Of a DNA stretch of 64,000 nt, positions 28,071 through 37,239 are shown in pieces. This DNA comes from Methylovorus mays (lineage in GTDB: Bacteria; Pseudomonadota; Gammaproteobacteria; Burkholderiales; Methylophilaceae), in the NCBI RefSeq assembly GCF_020531915.1, contig NZ_JAJAVG010000008.1, forward strand, positions 620,001 through 684,000. The letters are read 5' to 3'. The notes beneath the pieces were generated by a model. It did not search any database and was not told where the DNA came from. It worked only from the letters and a program-made list of their open reading frames with translations. Position numbers and translations under genes: made by a program. Numbering within the stretch: the first letter of the stretch is position 1; every line of letters starts with the position of its first letter.

Positions 28071-28211
28071 ATGGATCAGGAAATAGCCGGCAAGCTGGAT
28101 GACATCAATACCACCCTAAAGCATATCCATCAGCATATGCTGTGGGTGTTCTGGCTGGTTGCCGTGTTTGCGCTGTTGTACTTCGGGCTGTTGATATACC
28201 TGCTGGCCTAA
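28071..28211 (+). CDS. Small single-helix membrane protein
   Basis: The ORF is 46 codons, too short for many gene finders, and starts at ATG 28071 with GGAG six bases upstream. The N-terminal half is polar and helical (MDQEIAGKLDDINTTLKHI). The C-terminal half is one strongly hydrophobic helix (LWVFWLVAVFALLYFGLLIY). The ribosome-binding site and the clean amphipathic-plus-TM layout support a real gene. Function is unknown. It precedes another small gene at 28275 on the same strand. Confidence 0.65.
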   Translation: MDQEIAGKLDDINTTLKHIHQHMLWVFWLVAVFALLYFGLLIYLLA

Positions 28212-28274
28212 GCTGGCGCCACATCATCGTGATGGATCAGCCCATCCCCATAACCACATTAACGAGAGCCCATC

Positions 28275-28487
28275 ATGACCACACTACCGATTCCTGACGA
28301 ACAAGCCGCGCTGGCAGCCTTGTTGCGCCAGCAGCAAGCTGCGGGGGGAACCGAATCGCTATCGACAGAAACACTGGGGCAGTACATCTGCTTTTGCAAA
28401 CTTCGCGGGTTCTGCGCGGACAAAAACGCCGAGAGCTGTCTGCGCGAGCGCAATCTGTATCAGGCGTTTGTTGACGCCGGGCGTTGA
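28275..28487 (+). CDS. Small hypothetical protein, 70 residues
   Basis: This short acidic-to-neutral soluble protein contains a Gln/Ala-rich helix (LAALLRQQQAAGG) and four cysteines in its C-terminal half (YICFCKLRGFC and SCLRERN). The cysteine cluster might bind metal, but the pattern matches no motif I can name. It lies downstream of the 46-residue membrane protein on the same strand and convergent with a DUF2798 gene. I do not recognise a family. Confidence 0.5.
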   Translation: MTTLPIPDEQAALAALLRQQQAAGGTESLSTETLGQYICFCKLRGFCADKNAESCLRERNLYQAFVDAGR

Positions 28488-28513
28488 GCAACGCTTGAAA
28501 GGGGAGGTAGCGA

Positions 28514-28750
28514 TTACTCGGACGCCACAATGCGTTCCACCAGCCGGCCGACCAGGGGCGCCACCAGCAAAATGGCCAGAAAAACCACAGGCCATGCGGT
28601 GCAGAAGGCATGCCACCACTCTCGCATGAAACCGGCATGCCAGCCCAAATGCCGCAGTGTGAGCGTGCCGGAAACCAGCATGACACTGAAAGCGGACATC
28701 ACTGCGGCAAACACAATCGGCCGAAAACGGCGCGGTACTTTCCAGGACAT
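28514..28750 (-). CDS. DUF2798-like small membrane protein
   Basis: This 78-residue protein has two predicted membrane helices (IVFAAVMSAFSVMLVSGTL and WPVVFLAILLVAPLVGRLV) joined by a short loop with GWHAGFMREWWHAF. The layout matches DUF2798, a family of small inner-membrane proteins of unknown function. It is followed at its 3' side by a convergent small gene and preceded on the same strand by a short-chain dehydrogenase gene ending at 28834. Confidence 0.75.
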   Translation of the reverse strand: MSWKVPRRFRPIVFAAVMSAFSVMLVSGTLTLRHLGWHAGFMREWWHAFCTAWPVVFLAILLVAPLVGRLVERIVASE

Positions 28751-28833
28751 GAGCTACCCCTCAAGCAATATCAACATGCACATGAAAAAACATGGACTCG
28801 GGAGCGTGCCCGAGCCCATGCTGTTCAGCAGGA

Positions 28834-29640
28834 TTACTGACGCACGGCTTGCAGATAGCGGGCGGCCGGTTGTTTGTGCGAAAGATTGGGGCGCAGATGA
28901 TTGCGCGCATCCACCAGGCGTGTCCAGTCGGACGCTTCGGGCAAGGAAGGAATAGTCACCACTTCGCCCAGATCAAGCCCGACCAGCGCTGCATCGACCA
29001 TGGTTTCGGCTGGCATAACGATCTCTTGTGGCAAATGATTGACAGAGAAACCGGCACGATCCCACAACTCGGTATGTGTGGCGCCCGGCAGTACGGCCTG
29101 CACACGCACGCCCTTGCCGGACAACTCGTGATGCATGGATTCGCTGAGATTCAATACATAGGCCTTGCTGCCGCTATAGCTGCCATTCAGCATGTCCGGC
29201 GCCAGCGCCACAATCGATGCGATATTGATGATGGTGCCATTGCCGCGCTTGACGAAACTGGTGGCAGCCGCTGCAGCCAGATGTGTCAGCGCGGTGACGT
29301 TGAGCGAAATCATGGTGTCGATCTGGTCCAGGTTGGAATCCAGCAGCGAGGTCACCGCGGCACTACCCGCATTATTCACCAGCACGCTGATGTCGCTATC
29401 GGCGAGCAGCTTTTGCTTTACCTGCTCCAGGTCCTGTTTGCGCGTCAGGTCAGCGCCCAGGATTTCTACCTGACGCCCCGTGGCGGCGTGCAATTTGTCG
29501 GCCAGTGCTTGCAGACGGGTGGTATCACGCGCTACCAGCACCAGATCGTAACCGCGTCTGGCCAGGCGATCTGCATAAACAGCGCCGATGCCGGAAGATG
29601 AACCCGTAATGAGTGCCTTGCCTTGAGTAGACGTCGTCAT
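28834..29640 (-). CDS. Short-chain dehydrogenase/reductase
   Basis: This 268-residue NAD(P)-dependent oxidoreductase of the classical SDR type starts at 29640, where AAGGAG lies six bases before the ATG. The frame stays open further upstream without a ribosome-binding site. The Rossmann nucleotide motif is TGSSSGIG, the NNAG strand motif is present (LVNNAGSAA), and the active-site pair is in YSGSKAY. The substrate is unknown. It is divergent from a GlxA-type AraC regulator (29756), which is a plausible controller. Confidence 0.92.
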   Translation of the reverse strand: MTTSTQGKALITGSSSGIGAVYADRLARRGYDLVLVARDTTRLQALADKLHAATGRQVEILGADLTRKQDLEQVKQKLLADSDISVLVNNAGSAAVTSLLDSNLDQIDTMISLNVTALTHLAAAAATSFVKRGNGTIINIASIVALAPDMLNGSYSGSKAYVLNLSESMHHELSGKGVRVQAVLPGATHTELWDRAGFSVNHLPQEIVMPAETMVDAALVGLDLGEVVTIPSLPEASDWTRLVDARNHLRPNLSHKQPAARYLQAVRQ

Positions 29641-29755
29641 GTGTTTCTCCTTGATAAATAAATTCAAGTGGGTGTTTGAATAAGCCATTGACGAGAGTCA
29701 GTATATGCACGTAATCTATGACTTAAATGTCATTTAACCCACCTTTTGAGACATC

Positions 29756-30697
29756 ATGATGCGTATCGGATTTGTGGTATTCCCCGGCTTTCAGATTCTG
29801 GATCTGGCAGCCATGACCGTCTTTGAAATGGCCAACATGGTCAGCCAGCAGCCAGTGTATGAGCTGCATCTGCTATCCGAACACGGCGGTGCCGTGACCA
29901 GTTCAGCCGGGGTTGCAGTGCATACGGAAGCATTCGATGCGCATGCATACGATACCGTCATCATGATGGGCAGCATCGGCATCCATTCGGCCAGCCCAGG
30001 CCTGCTCGGCTATCTGCAACAGGCACACAGCGGCAGTCGCCGCATTGCCAGCATATGCACCGGCGCTTTCATCCTGGCTGAAGCGGGCCTGCTGGACGGG
30101 CTGCGCGCCAGCACCCACTGGCGCCATGCGCGTGAATTGCAGCGCCGTTACCCCAAAGTCAAGGTGGAAGAAGATCGCATCTTCATCCGCGAGGGCAAGG
30201 TATGGACCTCGGCAGGCATGACGGCCTGCATAGATTTATCGCTGGCACTGGTAGAGGCCGACATCGGGCTGGATGCTTCGCGCACCATTGCCCAGCGCAT
30301 GGTGGTGTACCACCGGCGCACGGGTGGCCAATCGCAGTTCTCGGCACTGCTGACGCTGGAACCCAAGTCCGACCGCATCCAGACCGCCCTGACCTACGCC
30401 CGTAGCAACCTGCACAAGCCTTTGTCCGTGGAAGACCTGGCCGATGTCGCCCACCTGAGCCCGCGCCAGTTCAGCCGGGCTTTTCGCGCCGAGACCGGGC
30501 AATCACCCGCCAAAGCCATTGAAAACCTGCGCGTGGAAGCGGCCAAATCCATGATAGAAACCGCGCGGCACCCGATAGACGTGGTGGCACGGGAAACCGG
30601 TTTTGCCGACCCCGAGCGCATGCGCCGGGCCTTCATCCGCACGCTGGGGCATCCACCTCAGGCCATCAAACGCATGGCTCGCTTGCAAATCCATTGA
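29756..30697 (+). CDS. GlxA-family AraC-type regulator with DJ-1/PfpI domain
   Basis: This 313-residue transcriptional regulator has an N-terminal DJ-1/PfpI-like domain (about 1-180; VVFPGFQILDLAAMTVFEMA, and the nucleophile-elbow region SICTGAFILAEAGLL with Cys). The C-terminal AraC DNA-binding domain holds two helix-turn-helix motifs (VEDLADVAHLSPRQFSRAF and VARETGFADPERMRRAF). This fusion is typical of GlxA-type regulators of small-metabolite pathways. It is divergent from the SDR gene with a ~115-bp shared promoter region, suggesting that it controls that gene. Confidence 0.92.
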   Translation: MMRIGFVVFPGFQILDLAAMTVFEMANMVSQQPVYELHLLSEHGGAVTSSAGVAVHTEAFDAHAYDTVIMMGSIGIHSASPGLLGYLQQAHSGSRRIASICTGAFILAEAGLLDGLRASTHWRHARELQRRYPKVKVEEDRIFIREGKVWTSAGMTACIDLSLALVEADIGLDASRTIAQRMVVYHRRTGGQSQFSALLTLEPKSDRIQTALTYARSNLHKPLSVEDLADVAHLSPRQFSRAFRAETGQSPAKAIENLRVEAAKSMIETARHPIDVVARETGFADPERMRRAFIRTLGHPPQAIKRMARLQIH

Positions 30698-30787
30698 GCG
30701 CAGACACGCTCCCTGCAGTAGGGCAGATATCACTCCAGCTACCCGGCGATACGCTGCATATTTGGTCTAAAATATGAACACAAGCCC

Positions 30788-31759
30788 ATGACACAGGACA
30801 AGGCGTCACCCGCCACTATGAGTAACCCGGTAAAACCCCTTGAAGAAGACAGCACCGTCTATAAAACCCTGCTGGAATCCACCAAAGCGATTCCCTGGAA
30901 AATAGACTGGCGCACCATGACATTCAGCTACATCGGTCCGCAGATCGAAACGCTGCTGGGATGGGCCCCTGAGAGCTGGGTGAGCGCAGGCGACTGGGCA
31001 GCGCGTATGCATCCCGAAGACCGTGAATGGGTAGTGGATTATTGCGTGTCGCAATCGCGCTCCGGGATTGATCACGAAGCAGACTATCGTGCGCTGACCA
31101 AGGATGGCGAATACATATGGATCCGCGATGTGGTGCATGTGCTGCGCAATGCGGATGGCGAAGTCGAAGCGCTGATCGGCTTCATGTTTGATATCAGCGA
31201 GCGCAAGAAAACGGAAGAGAAACTGCTGCAATTGCAGAAAGAGCTGGAAGAGCTGTCATTTCAGGATGGCCTGACACGTGTCGCCAATCGCCGCATGTTC
31301 GATTCCATCATTCAGGTGGAGTGGACCAATGCCAGGCGCAACAGCCAGCCGCTGTCACTCATCATGCTGGATATTGATTACTTCAAGCAGTACAACGACC
31401 ACTACGGACATATTCAGGGCGATGACTGCCTGAAGCAGGTGGCGGAAATACTGAGCAGTGCGGGTACACGTGCGAACGACTTTTTTGCGCGCTTTGGCGG
31501 AGAGGAGTTTGTCCTGGTGCTGCCGCAGACCGATAGCGACGCTGCCAAAAAAATTGCCGAACGCTGCCGCAAGCTGATTTTCAAGGCGCAAATTCCGCAT
31601 GCCAAATCCCTGATCGGCCCCGTACTTACCATCAGCGTGGGTGTGGGCACCGTGATCCCTGGCTACCAGGATGAGTCTTTGGACTTTATCAACACGGTGG
31701 ACCAGCGGCTCTATCAGGCCAAGCAGCTGGGCCGTAACTGCATCATCAGCGGCAACTAA
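30788..31759 (+). CDS. PAS-GGDEF diguanylate cyclase
   Basis: This 323-residue soluble protein has one PAS domain with PAC (about 25-140; WRTMTFSYIGPQIETLLGW, FMFDISERK), a short coiled coil (EEKLLQLQKELEEL), and a GGDEF domain (about 150-320). The active-site motif is GGEEF, and an intact RxxD inhibitory site (RAND) lies five residues upstream, so it is expected to synthesise c-di-GMP under product inhibition. There is no EAL partner domain. The 3' end is three bases from the convergent metallopeptidase gene. Confidence 0.93.
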   Translation: MTQDKASPATMSNPVKPLEEDSTVYKTLLESTKAIPWKIDWRTMTFSYIGPQIETLLGWAPESWVSAGDWAARMHPEDREWVVDYCVSQSRSGIDHEADYRALTKDGEYIWIRDVVHVLRNADGEVEALIGFMFDISERKKTEEKLLQLQKELEELSFQDGLTRVANRRMFDSIIQVEWTNARRNSQPLSLIMLDIDYFKQYNDHYGHIQGDDCLKQVAEILSSAGTRANDFFARFGGEEFVLVLPQTDSDAAKKIAERCRKLIFKAQIPHAKSLIGPVLTISVGVGTVIPGYQDESLDFINTVDQRLYQAKQLGRNCIISGN

Positions 31760-31762
31760 TTC

Positions 31763-32299
31763 TCAAGGCGCGCTTCTGGGCTCCCACAGTGGCTCGCCGC
31801 CGGCATCAAGATAGGTCAGGTACACCCGCAAGTCGAACTCCAGCTGGTGGTACTGCGGCTCCATGTAGCAGCATAACTGGTAAAACGCCTTGTCGTGGTC
31901 GCGCTCCTTGAAATGCGCCAGCTCGTGTACCACGATCATGCGCAAAAAGGCTTCCGGCATGCTGCGAAAAAGCCCCGACACATGCAGTTCGCGCTTGGCT
32001 TTGAGCTTGCCGCCCTGCACCCGTGAAATGGCCGTATGCGTACCCAGTGCATGACGCACGATATGCAGTTTGCTGTCGTATGCCACCCGGCTGAGTTGAC
32101 CACTATTGCGCAGGTACTCGTCTTTTATCTTCACCACAAAATCGTACAGGCCCCTGTCGGTACGGATGGCATGCGGCTCAGGGTATTTCGCCAGAAAAAT
32201 CTCCGCGAGTTTTCCCTGGCGGATAACATCCAGTGCCTGTGTGACAAGGCTGGCCGGATAAGCGGCAAGATAATGGCTGGTAGGCGTCAAAGGCGGCAT
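31763..32299 (-). CDS. YgjP-like zinc metallopeptidase-family protein
   Basis: The product is about 178 residues from the ATG at 32299. An upstream in-frame ATG at 32374 would add 25 residues that do not look like part of the family. The zinc motif HELAH with a following H in ERDHDKAFY matches the YgjP/WLM-type (DUF45) metallopeptidase superfamily. The remaining sequence (YLRNSGQLSRVAYDSKLHIV) is typical of the shorter members. No signal peptide is seen and the role is unknown. It is convergent with the diguanylate cyclase gene. Confidence 0.8.
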   Translation of the reverse strand: MPPLTPTSHYLAAYPASLVTQALDVIRQGKLAEIFLAKYPEPHAIRTDRGLYDFVVKIKDEYLRNSGQLSRVAYDSKLHIVRHALGTHTAISRVQGGKLKAKRELHVSGLFRSMPEAFLRMIVVHELAHFKERDHDKAFYQLCCYMEPQYHQLEFDLRVYLTYLDAGGEPLWEPRSAP

Positions 32300-32597
32300 G
32301 ATGGACAGGTAAAAAGGGCTGCTGCATTTTACACCGCCCCATGCTGATCGCAGACTATTGCACATCCCCGGCAAGTTGTTTAGGCTTGCAGTTCACGCAC
32401 CCGAAGGGCCTAACAATAATAAGCAGGGCATGGGGTTTGCTCACGTCAGGCGACCGATAGCGTCGCCCCATCCCTCTTGAAATATTGGCACAACCACATT
32501 GCGCGCCGCTCTCGACATCAGCCATAAAAGCTTCGCCACCGGTGCATTAAACCGCGTAGTGGCAGGCTGGCTGTGGCTTCAAGCCAAGCGCATTTTC

Positions 32598-35500
32598 ATG
32601 GTGCGCATGATGCTATTTGCCCTGCTGGGGCTGCCCGCCATATCAGCCTATACCCAGCCGCAAACCTTGCGCGTCGTTACTGATGACAATTATCCACCCT
32701 ACCTGTTTCGCGATGCCAGCGGTCATCTTGAAGGTTACCAGATGGATATCTGGAAACGCTGGGAGCAGGAAACCGGCATCAAGGTTGAGCTGATCGCCAC
32801 CCACTGGGATCAGGCCCAGCAAGCGTTGCTCAACGGAGAGGCGGATGTCATCGACATGATCTTCCGCACGCCGGAGCGCGATGCGATCTATGATTTTTCA
32901 CAGCCTTACGCAAATCTCCCCGTCGCCATCTACAGCCATGCCAGCATTCCCGGCATTGCCTCCGCGCATGACCTGCGTGGGTTTCTGATTGGTGTGCAGG
33001 CAGGCGATGCCTGTATTGAACGACTGCGGGCGGACTCCGTGACCAATTTCAAGCTTTATCCGGATTACACATCCCTGATCAAAGGCGCGCTGGATGAGCA
33101 GGTCAAGCTGTTCTGCATGGATGAGTACCCAGCCAATTACTACCTTTACAAACTGGACCCTACGCAACAATACCGCAAAGCCTTCCAGCTGTATCAGGGG
33201 CAGTTTCATTATGCGGTGAAAAAGGGCGCCACCGACACACTGCAGCTGATTGAAAGCGGCATGGCGCGGATTCCGCGTGAAGACAAGATCGAAATGTTCC
33301 AGAAATGGGTGGGGCAATCGCCGGTACTGCTGCCTTATAGCCGCTATATCGCGCCAGCACTGGGCTTGTTGAGCCTGGTGGGGGCGATCGTCCTGCTATG
33401 GATTTTCCTGTTGCGCAGAAGCGTTAAAACCAAAACCGCCGAGCTTGCCAATCAGCACCAGCGATTACAGCAAATTATTGATGGCACGGCGGCTGGGACC
33501 TGGGAGTGGGATATACGGCGCGGCGACTGTATCGTCAATGCGCGCTGGGCGGAGATGCTGGGCTATACGCCAGATGAGCTGGAGCCTTGCACCGCTGACA
33601 GTTGCCGTGCGCTCTGCCACCCGGATGATCTTGAACAGCTGGTACAGGCATTGGAAGCGCATCTCAGGGGTGAGACCGATTACTTTGCCAGCGAATCCCG
33701 CCGTCGCCATAAGAACGGGCACTGGATCTGGGTGGCAGATCGCGGACGGGTTACTCATCGATCAGTGCAGGGTGAAGCGCTGACCATGAGTGGTACGCGG
33801 CTCGAGATCACCAAGCTCAAGCACGCCGAAACGGCGCTAAAACAGGCGGTGGAACAACAAAAAACCTTTATCCGGCAGGCGCCGATCTGTGTCGCCATGT
33901 TTGATCGAGATATGCGCTACCTCGCCTGCAGCAACCAGTGGCAACAGGAGTTTGGTTGCCCCAATGGCAGCCTGCTTGGCTTGAACCACTATGAAGCACA
34001 CCCCGACATACCCGAAAAATGGCGCCTGGCGCATCGACGCGCCCTGGCGGGTGAGCGGCTGGAAGAGGAAGAGGATTTGTGGGTACGAGCGGATGGCCAG
34101 CATTTATGGACACGCTGGATGATCACGCCCTGGCTGGATGACCACCAGACCATACAGGGCATCATCATCGCCTCCGAAAACATTTCTGCGCGCAAACAAG
34201 CCGAAGAAGAGCTGCGCCTGGCGCATACGGTATTCGAGCACAGCAGCGAAGCCATGCTGGTGACCGATGCCGATAACAACATCATCACCATCAACCCGGC
34301 GTTTAGCGAAATGACGGGGTACTCGCTGGAAGAAGTCATCGGCAAAAACCCCAAACTCCTGAGCTCAGGACGGCAAGGCAAAGAGTTTTACCAGGAGCTG
34401 TGGAATACCCTGGAAACCGCCGGAGAATGGAGTGGTGAGATCTGGAATCGCCGCAAGAGTGGGGAAGAATATGCCGAATGGCTGACCATCAATAATATTT
34501 ACGGCGAAGACGGCAAGCTGTTCCGCCGGGTGGCGCTGTTTTCGGATATTACCGAGAAAAAACGCGCCGATGCATTGATCTGGAATCAGGCCAATTATGA
34601 CCTGTTGACGCAACTGCCCAACCGCCGTCTGTTCAGCGACCGCCTGCAGCAAGAGATCAAAAAATCGCAGCACGACCATAGCCAGTTTGCGCTGCTGTTC
34701 ATTGATCTGGATCGCTTCAAGGAAGTGAACGATACCTTGGGCCACAGTCACGGTGATTATCTGCTGATCGAAGCATCGCATCGCATTCAGCGGCACCTGA
34801 AAGAAACCGATACCGTCGGGCGGCTGGGTGGCGATGAATTTACCGTGATCATTGCCAACCTGCCTGACCCCAGCGTGATGACACTGATCGCGCAACGCGT
34901 GCTGGACGCCCTTGCCGCGCCCTACGATCTGGAAGGTGAAATCGTCTATCTCTCTGCCAGCATTGGCATTACGGTGTTCCCTGAAGATGCGACCACGAGC
35001 GCCGAGTTACTGAAAAATGCGGATCAGGCCATGTATGAAGCGAAAAAGAATGGCCGCAACCGCTTCAGTTTCTTCACCCCCATGATGCAGGCGATGGCGC
35101 AGGCCCGCATGCGCATGATGCGCGATCTGCGCAATGCGCTGGGTTTGAACCAGTTCACGGTCTATTTCCAGCCGATTGTGGATCTCACCAGCCAGCGCAT
35201 CCACAAGGCAGAAGCGCTGATCCGCTGGCAACACCCGGAACTGGGCTTTATCAGCCCCGCTGAATTCATTCCCCTGGCCGAAGAAACCGGCCTGATACAC
35301 GAGATAGGCGACTGGGTGTTCCAGCAATCAGCGCAGCTGGTCAAACAATGCATTCCGATGGCGGGTGACAATTTCCAGGTGAGCGTGAATAAATCCCCAG
35401 TGCAGTTCCGCGATCGCACCCAGGCGCATCAGGACTGGATGGAATACCTGAGCAGGCTTGGGCTAAGCGGTCACAATATCGTAGTAGAGATTACCGAGGG

Positions 35501-35879
35501 CCTGCTGCTCAATGCCGACAGCGGCATCTCGGACAAACTGCTGCATTTCCGGGATGCTGGCATGCAGGTGGCCATTGATGACTTCGGCACGGGCTACTCG
35601 TCACTGTCCTATCTCAAGAAGTTTGATATTGATTACCTCAAGATAGACCAGTCATTCGTGCGCAACCTGTCAGGAGAGGGCGAGGATCTGGCCTTGTGCG
35701 AAGCGATCGCCACCATGGCGCACAAGCTGGATTTGCGCGTGATCGCCGAGGGCGTGGAAACCACCACACAACGCGATCTGCTTGCCCAGATCGGGTGCGA
35801 TTACGGGCAAGGCTACCTGTTCTCAAAACCCGTACCGGCCGATGAATTCATGCAATTGCTGGAACGATCCACCGCCTGA
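32598..35879 (+). CDS. SBP_bac_3-PAS3-GGDEF-EAL membrane sensor
   Basis: This sensor has about 1093 residues from the ATG at 32598, which gives a clean signal peptide (FALLGLPAISAYTQ). An in-frame TTG at 32499 would add 33 residues; neither has a clear ribosome-binding site. A periplasmic family-3 solute-binding domain (about 24-238; VVTDDNYPPYLF) senses a small molecule, probably an amino acid. One TM follows at about 251-272. Three PAS domains (about 290-410, 425-535, 540-660) lead to GGDEF with an intact motif (GRLGGDEF, no RxxD site) and EAL (KAEALIRW, DDFGTGYSSLSYL). It is likely a bifunctional c-di-GMP enzyme controlled by extracytoplasmic ligand. It stands alone. Confidence 0.92.
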   Translation: MVRMMLFALLGLPAISAYTQPQTLRVVTDDNYPPYLFRDASGHLEGYQMDIWKRWEQETGIKVELIATHWDQAQQALLNGEADVIDMIFRTPERDAIYDFSQPYANLPVAIYSHASIPGIASAHDLRGFLIGVQAGDACIERLRADSVTNFKLYPDYTSLIKGALDEQVKLFCMDEYPANYYLYKLDPTQQYRKAFQLYQGQFHYAVKKGATDTLQLIESGMARIPREDKIEMFQKWVGQSPVLLPYSRYIAPALGLLSLVGAIVLLWIFLLRRSVKTKTAELANQHQRLQQIIDGTAAGTWEWDIRRGDCIVNARWAEMLGYTPDELEPCTADSCRALCHPDDLEQLVQALEAHLRGETDYFASESRRRHKNGHWIWVADRGRVTHRSVQGEALTMSGTRLEITKLKHAETALKQAVEQQKTFIRQAPICVAMFDRDMRYLACSNQWQQEFGCPNGSLLGLNHYEAHPDIPEKWRLAHRRALAGERLEEEEDLWVRADGQHLWTRWMITPWLDDHQTIQGIIIASENISARKQAEEELRLAHTVFEHSSEAMLVTDADNNIITINPAFSEMTGYSLEEVIGKNPKLLSSGRQGKEFYQELWNTLETAGEWSGEIWNRRKSGEEYAEWLTINNIYGEDGKLFRRVALFSDITEKKRADALIWNQANYDLLTQLPNRRLFSDRLQQEIKKSQHDHSQFALLFIDLDRFKEVNDTLGHSHGDYLLIEASHRIQRHLKETDTVGRLGGDEFTVIIANLPDPSVMTLIAQRVLDALAAPYDLEGEIVYLSASIGITVFPEDATTSAELLKNADQAMYEAKKNGRNRFSFFTPMMQAMAQARMRMMRDLRNALGLNQFTVYFQPIVDLTSQRIHKAEALIRWQHPELGFISPAEFIPLAEETGLIHEIGDWVFQQSAQLVKQCIPMAGDNFQVSVNKSPVQFRDRTQAHQDWMEYLSRLGLSGHNIVVEITEGLLLNADSGISDKLLHFRDAGMQVAIDDFGTGYSSLSYLKKFDIDYLKIDQSFVRNLSGEGEDLALCEAIATMAHKLDLRVIAEGVETTTQRDLLAQIGCDYGQGYLFSKPVPADEFMQLLERSTA

Positions 35880-35953
35880 TCATGCCTAACAGACATATAC
35901 TGCACATCGGCAGCCTGCCTGAATAAAAACGACAACAAGAGAAGGGAGACACC

Positions 35954-36178
35954 ATGCCTTACAAGTTTTTGATGTTTTACTTTATCTCTCTCGGCATTTG
36001 CTCGCTGTCCACCATCTACAAAACCAGCTGTTTCAAGAACATGCTGTGCCGCCAGATACTGGGCAATATGTTCTGGAGCCTGATCCCCATCGCCAACACC
36101 TTCAAGGCCGTGTTGTGGATTTATTCCATGATCGTCGATGCCTGGCGGCGACGCCATGGAGCAACGCCACCAGGCTGA
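35954..36178 (+). CDS. Small hydrophobic hypothetical protein, 74 residues
   Basis: The ORF has a good ribosome-binding site (GGGAG five bases before the ATG). It encodes two hydrophobic stretches (YKFLMFYFISLGICSL and FWSLIPIANTFKAVLWIYSM) with a short basic tail. The second resembles small membrane proteins that stack against the bilayer. I do not recognise the family. It lies 74 bases after the large sensor gene on the same strand and could be co-transcribed. It ends 34 bases before the convergent LysR gene stop. Confidence 0.6.
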   Translation: MPYKFLMFYFISLGICSLSTIYKTSCFKNMLCRQILGNMFWSLIPIANTFKAVLWIYSMIVDAWRRRHGATPPG

Positions 36179-36212
36179 TAGCGGCATTTATCAGGTAAAT
36201 CTGCGTAAACGC

Positions 36213-37115
36213 TTAGGCCGCCATGTAGGCATGCACTTTTTGCGTCAGCCATTCCATGAATGCCAATAAACGCCGCGACAAGTGACGTCGGTGCGGATAT
36301 AGCAGTGACACCGGCATAGGCTCTGGCTTGAATTCCGGAAGCAGTTCTAACAGTTCGCCCCGCTGCAGATAAGTCCGAACCGCCACGAGCGGCACCTGGA
36401 TAATACCAAGCCCGGCCAGACAGGCCATGCTGTAGGCGGCGGAATTATTGACCGTCACCCGCGCAGGAACCAGGCAATGCCGGCTCACCCCCGCTTCCAG
36501 ATATTCGAACGCGGAAGGCTTGGCGCCTAGCACCGAAACATAGTGCACCATGTAGTGAGCGGCGAGGTCTTCCAGGGCCATCGGCATTCCGTATTGGCGA
36601 ATATAGGCGGGGCTGGCGCAATTCACCATCTCTAAGGTGCCTAGATGCCTTGCGACCAGCCCCGACTCCGTTAGCACTCCCACCCTTACCACACAGTCAA
36701 AACCTTCACTGATCGGGTCTACTCGCCGATCCGTACTGCTGAGTTCGATTTCAATGCCAGGATGGCGCTGCATGAATTCCGGTAGCTGGGGTATTACCAG
36801 GTTATGGGCCATGTTCAGCGGCATATCCACCCGCAAGCGGCCGCGTAGCAGGGTTTCTGTTTGCTGGAAAAGACTCTCTACTTCGTCCACCTCGGCCAGC
36901 AAATCCTTGCAGCGCTCATAAAACCGCTGACCATCCTGCGTAAGTTGCACTTTGCGCGTCGTTCTATGCAAAAGCCTCGCCCCCAGGCGAGCCTCCAGCT
37001 GGGTTACTGCATTTGAAATGCTGCCTTTGGGTAATCCCAGGCTATCAGCCGCCTGAGTAAAACTCGCCAGCTCAGCTACCCGTATAAATACCTGCATGGC
37101 ATCCAGCTTGTCCAT
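36213..37115 (-). CDS. LysR-family transcriptional regulator
   Basis: This 300-residue LysR regulator has an N-terminal winged helix-turn-helix (MDKLDAMQVFIRVAELASF ... LPKGSISNAVTQLEARLGA) and a C-terminal effector-binding domain with LSSTDRRVDPISEGFDCVV, typical of the CrgA/PA2879 clade. It is divergent from the SDR gene at 37240 with 124 bases between the starts, the usual arrangement in which the regulator controls its neighbour. No clear T-N11-A box was identified by eye. The effector is unknown. Confidence 0.94.
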   Translation of the reverse strand: MDKLDAMQVFIRVAELASFTQAADSLGLPKGSISNAVTQLEARLGARLLHRTTRKVQLTQDGQRFYERCKDLLAEVDEVESLFQQTETLLRGRLRVDMPLNMAHNLVIPQLPEFMQRHPGIEIELSSTDRRVDPISEGFDCVVRVGVLTESGLVARHLGTLEMVNCASPAYIRQYGMPMALEDLAAHYMVHYVSVLGAKPSAFEYLEAGVSRHCLVPARVTVNNSAAYSMACLAGLGIIQVPLVAVRTYLQRGELLELLPEFKPEPMPVSLLYPHRRHLSRRLLAFMEWLTQKVHAYMAA

Positions 37116-37239
37116 ACACGCCCCATTAGCATGAAATTTTGAACAGTATAACTACTTGGCGGCCGTTTATTCTCGCCAAAGATGGCAATAGACTGTTCAC
37201 CAGCACGATTCATCACCCACATTTCAAAGGAGCATCATC

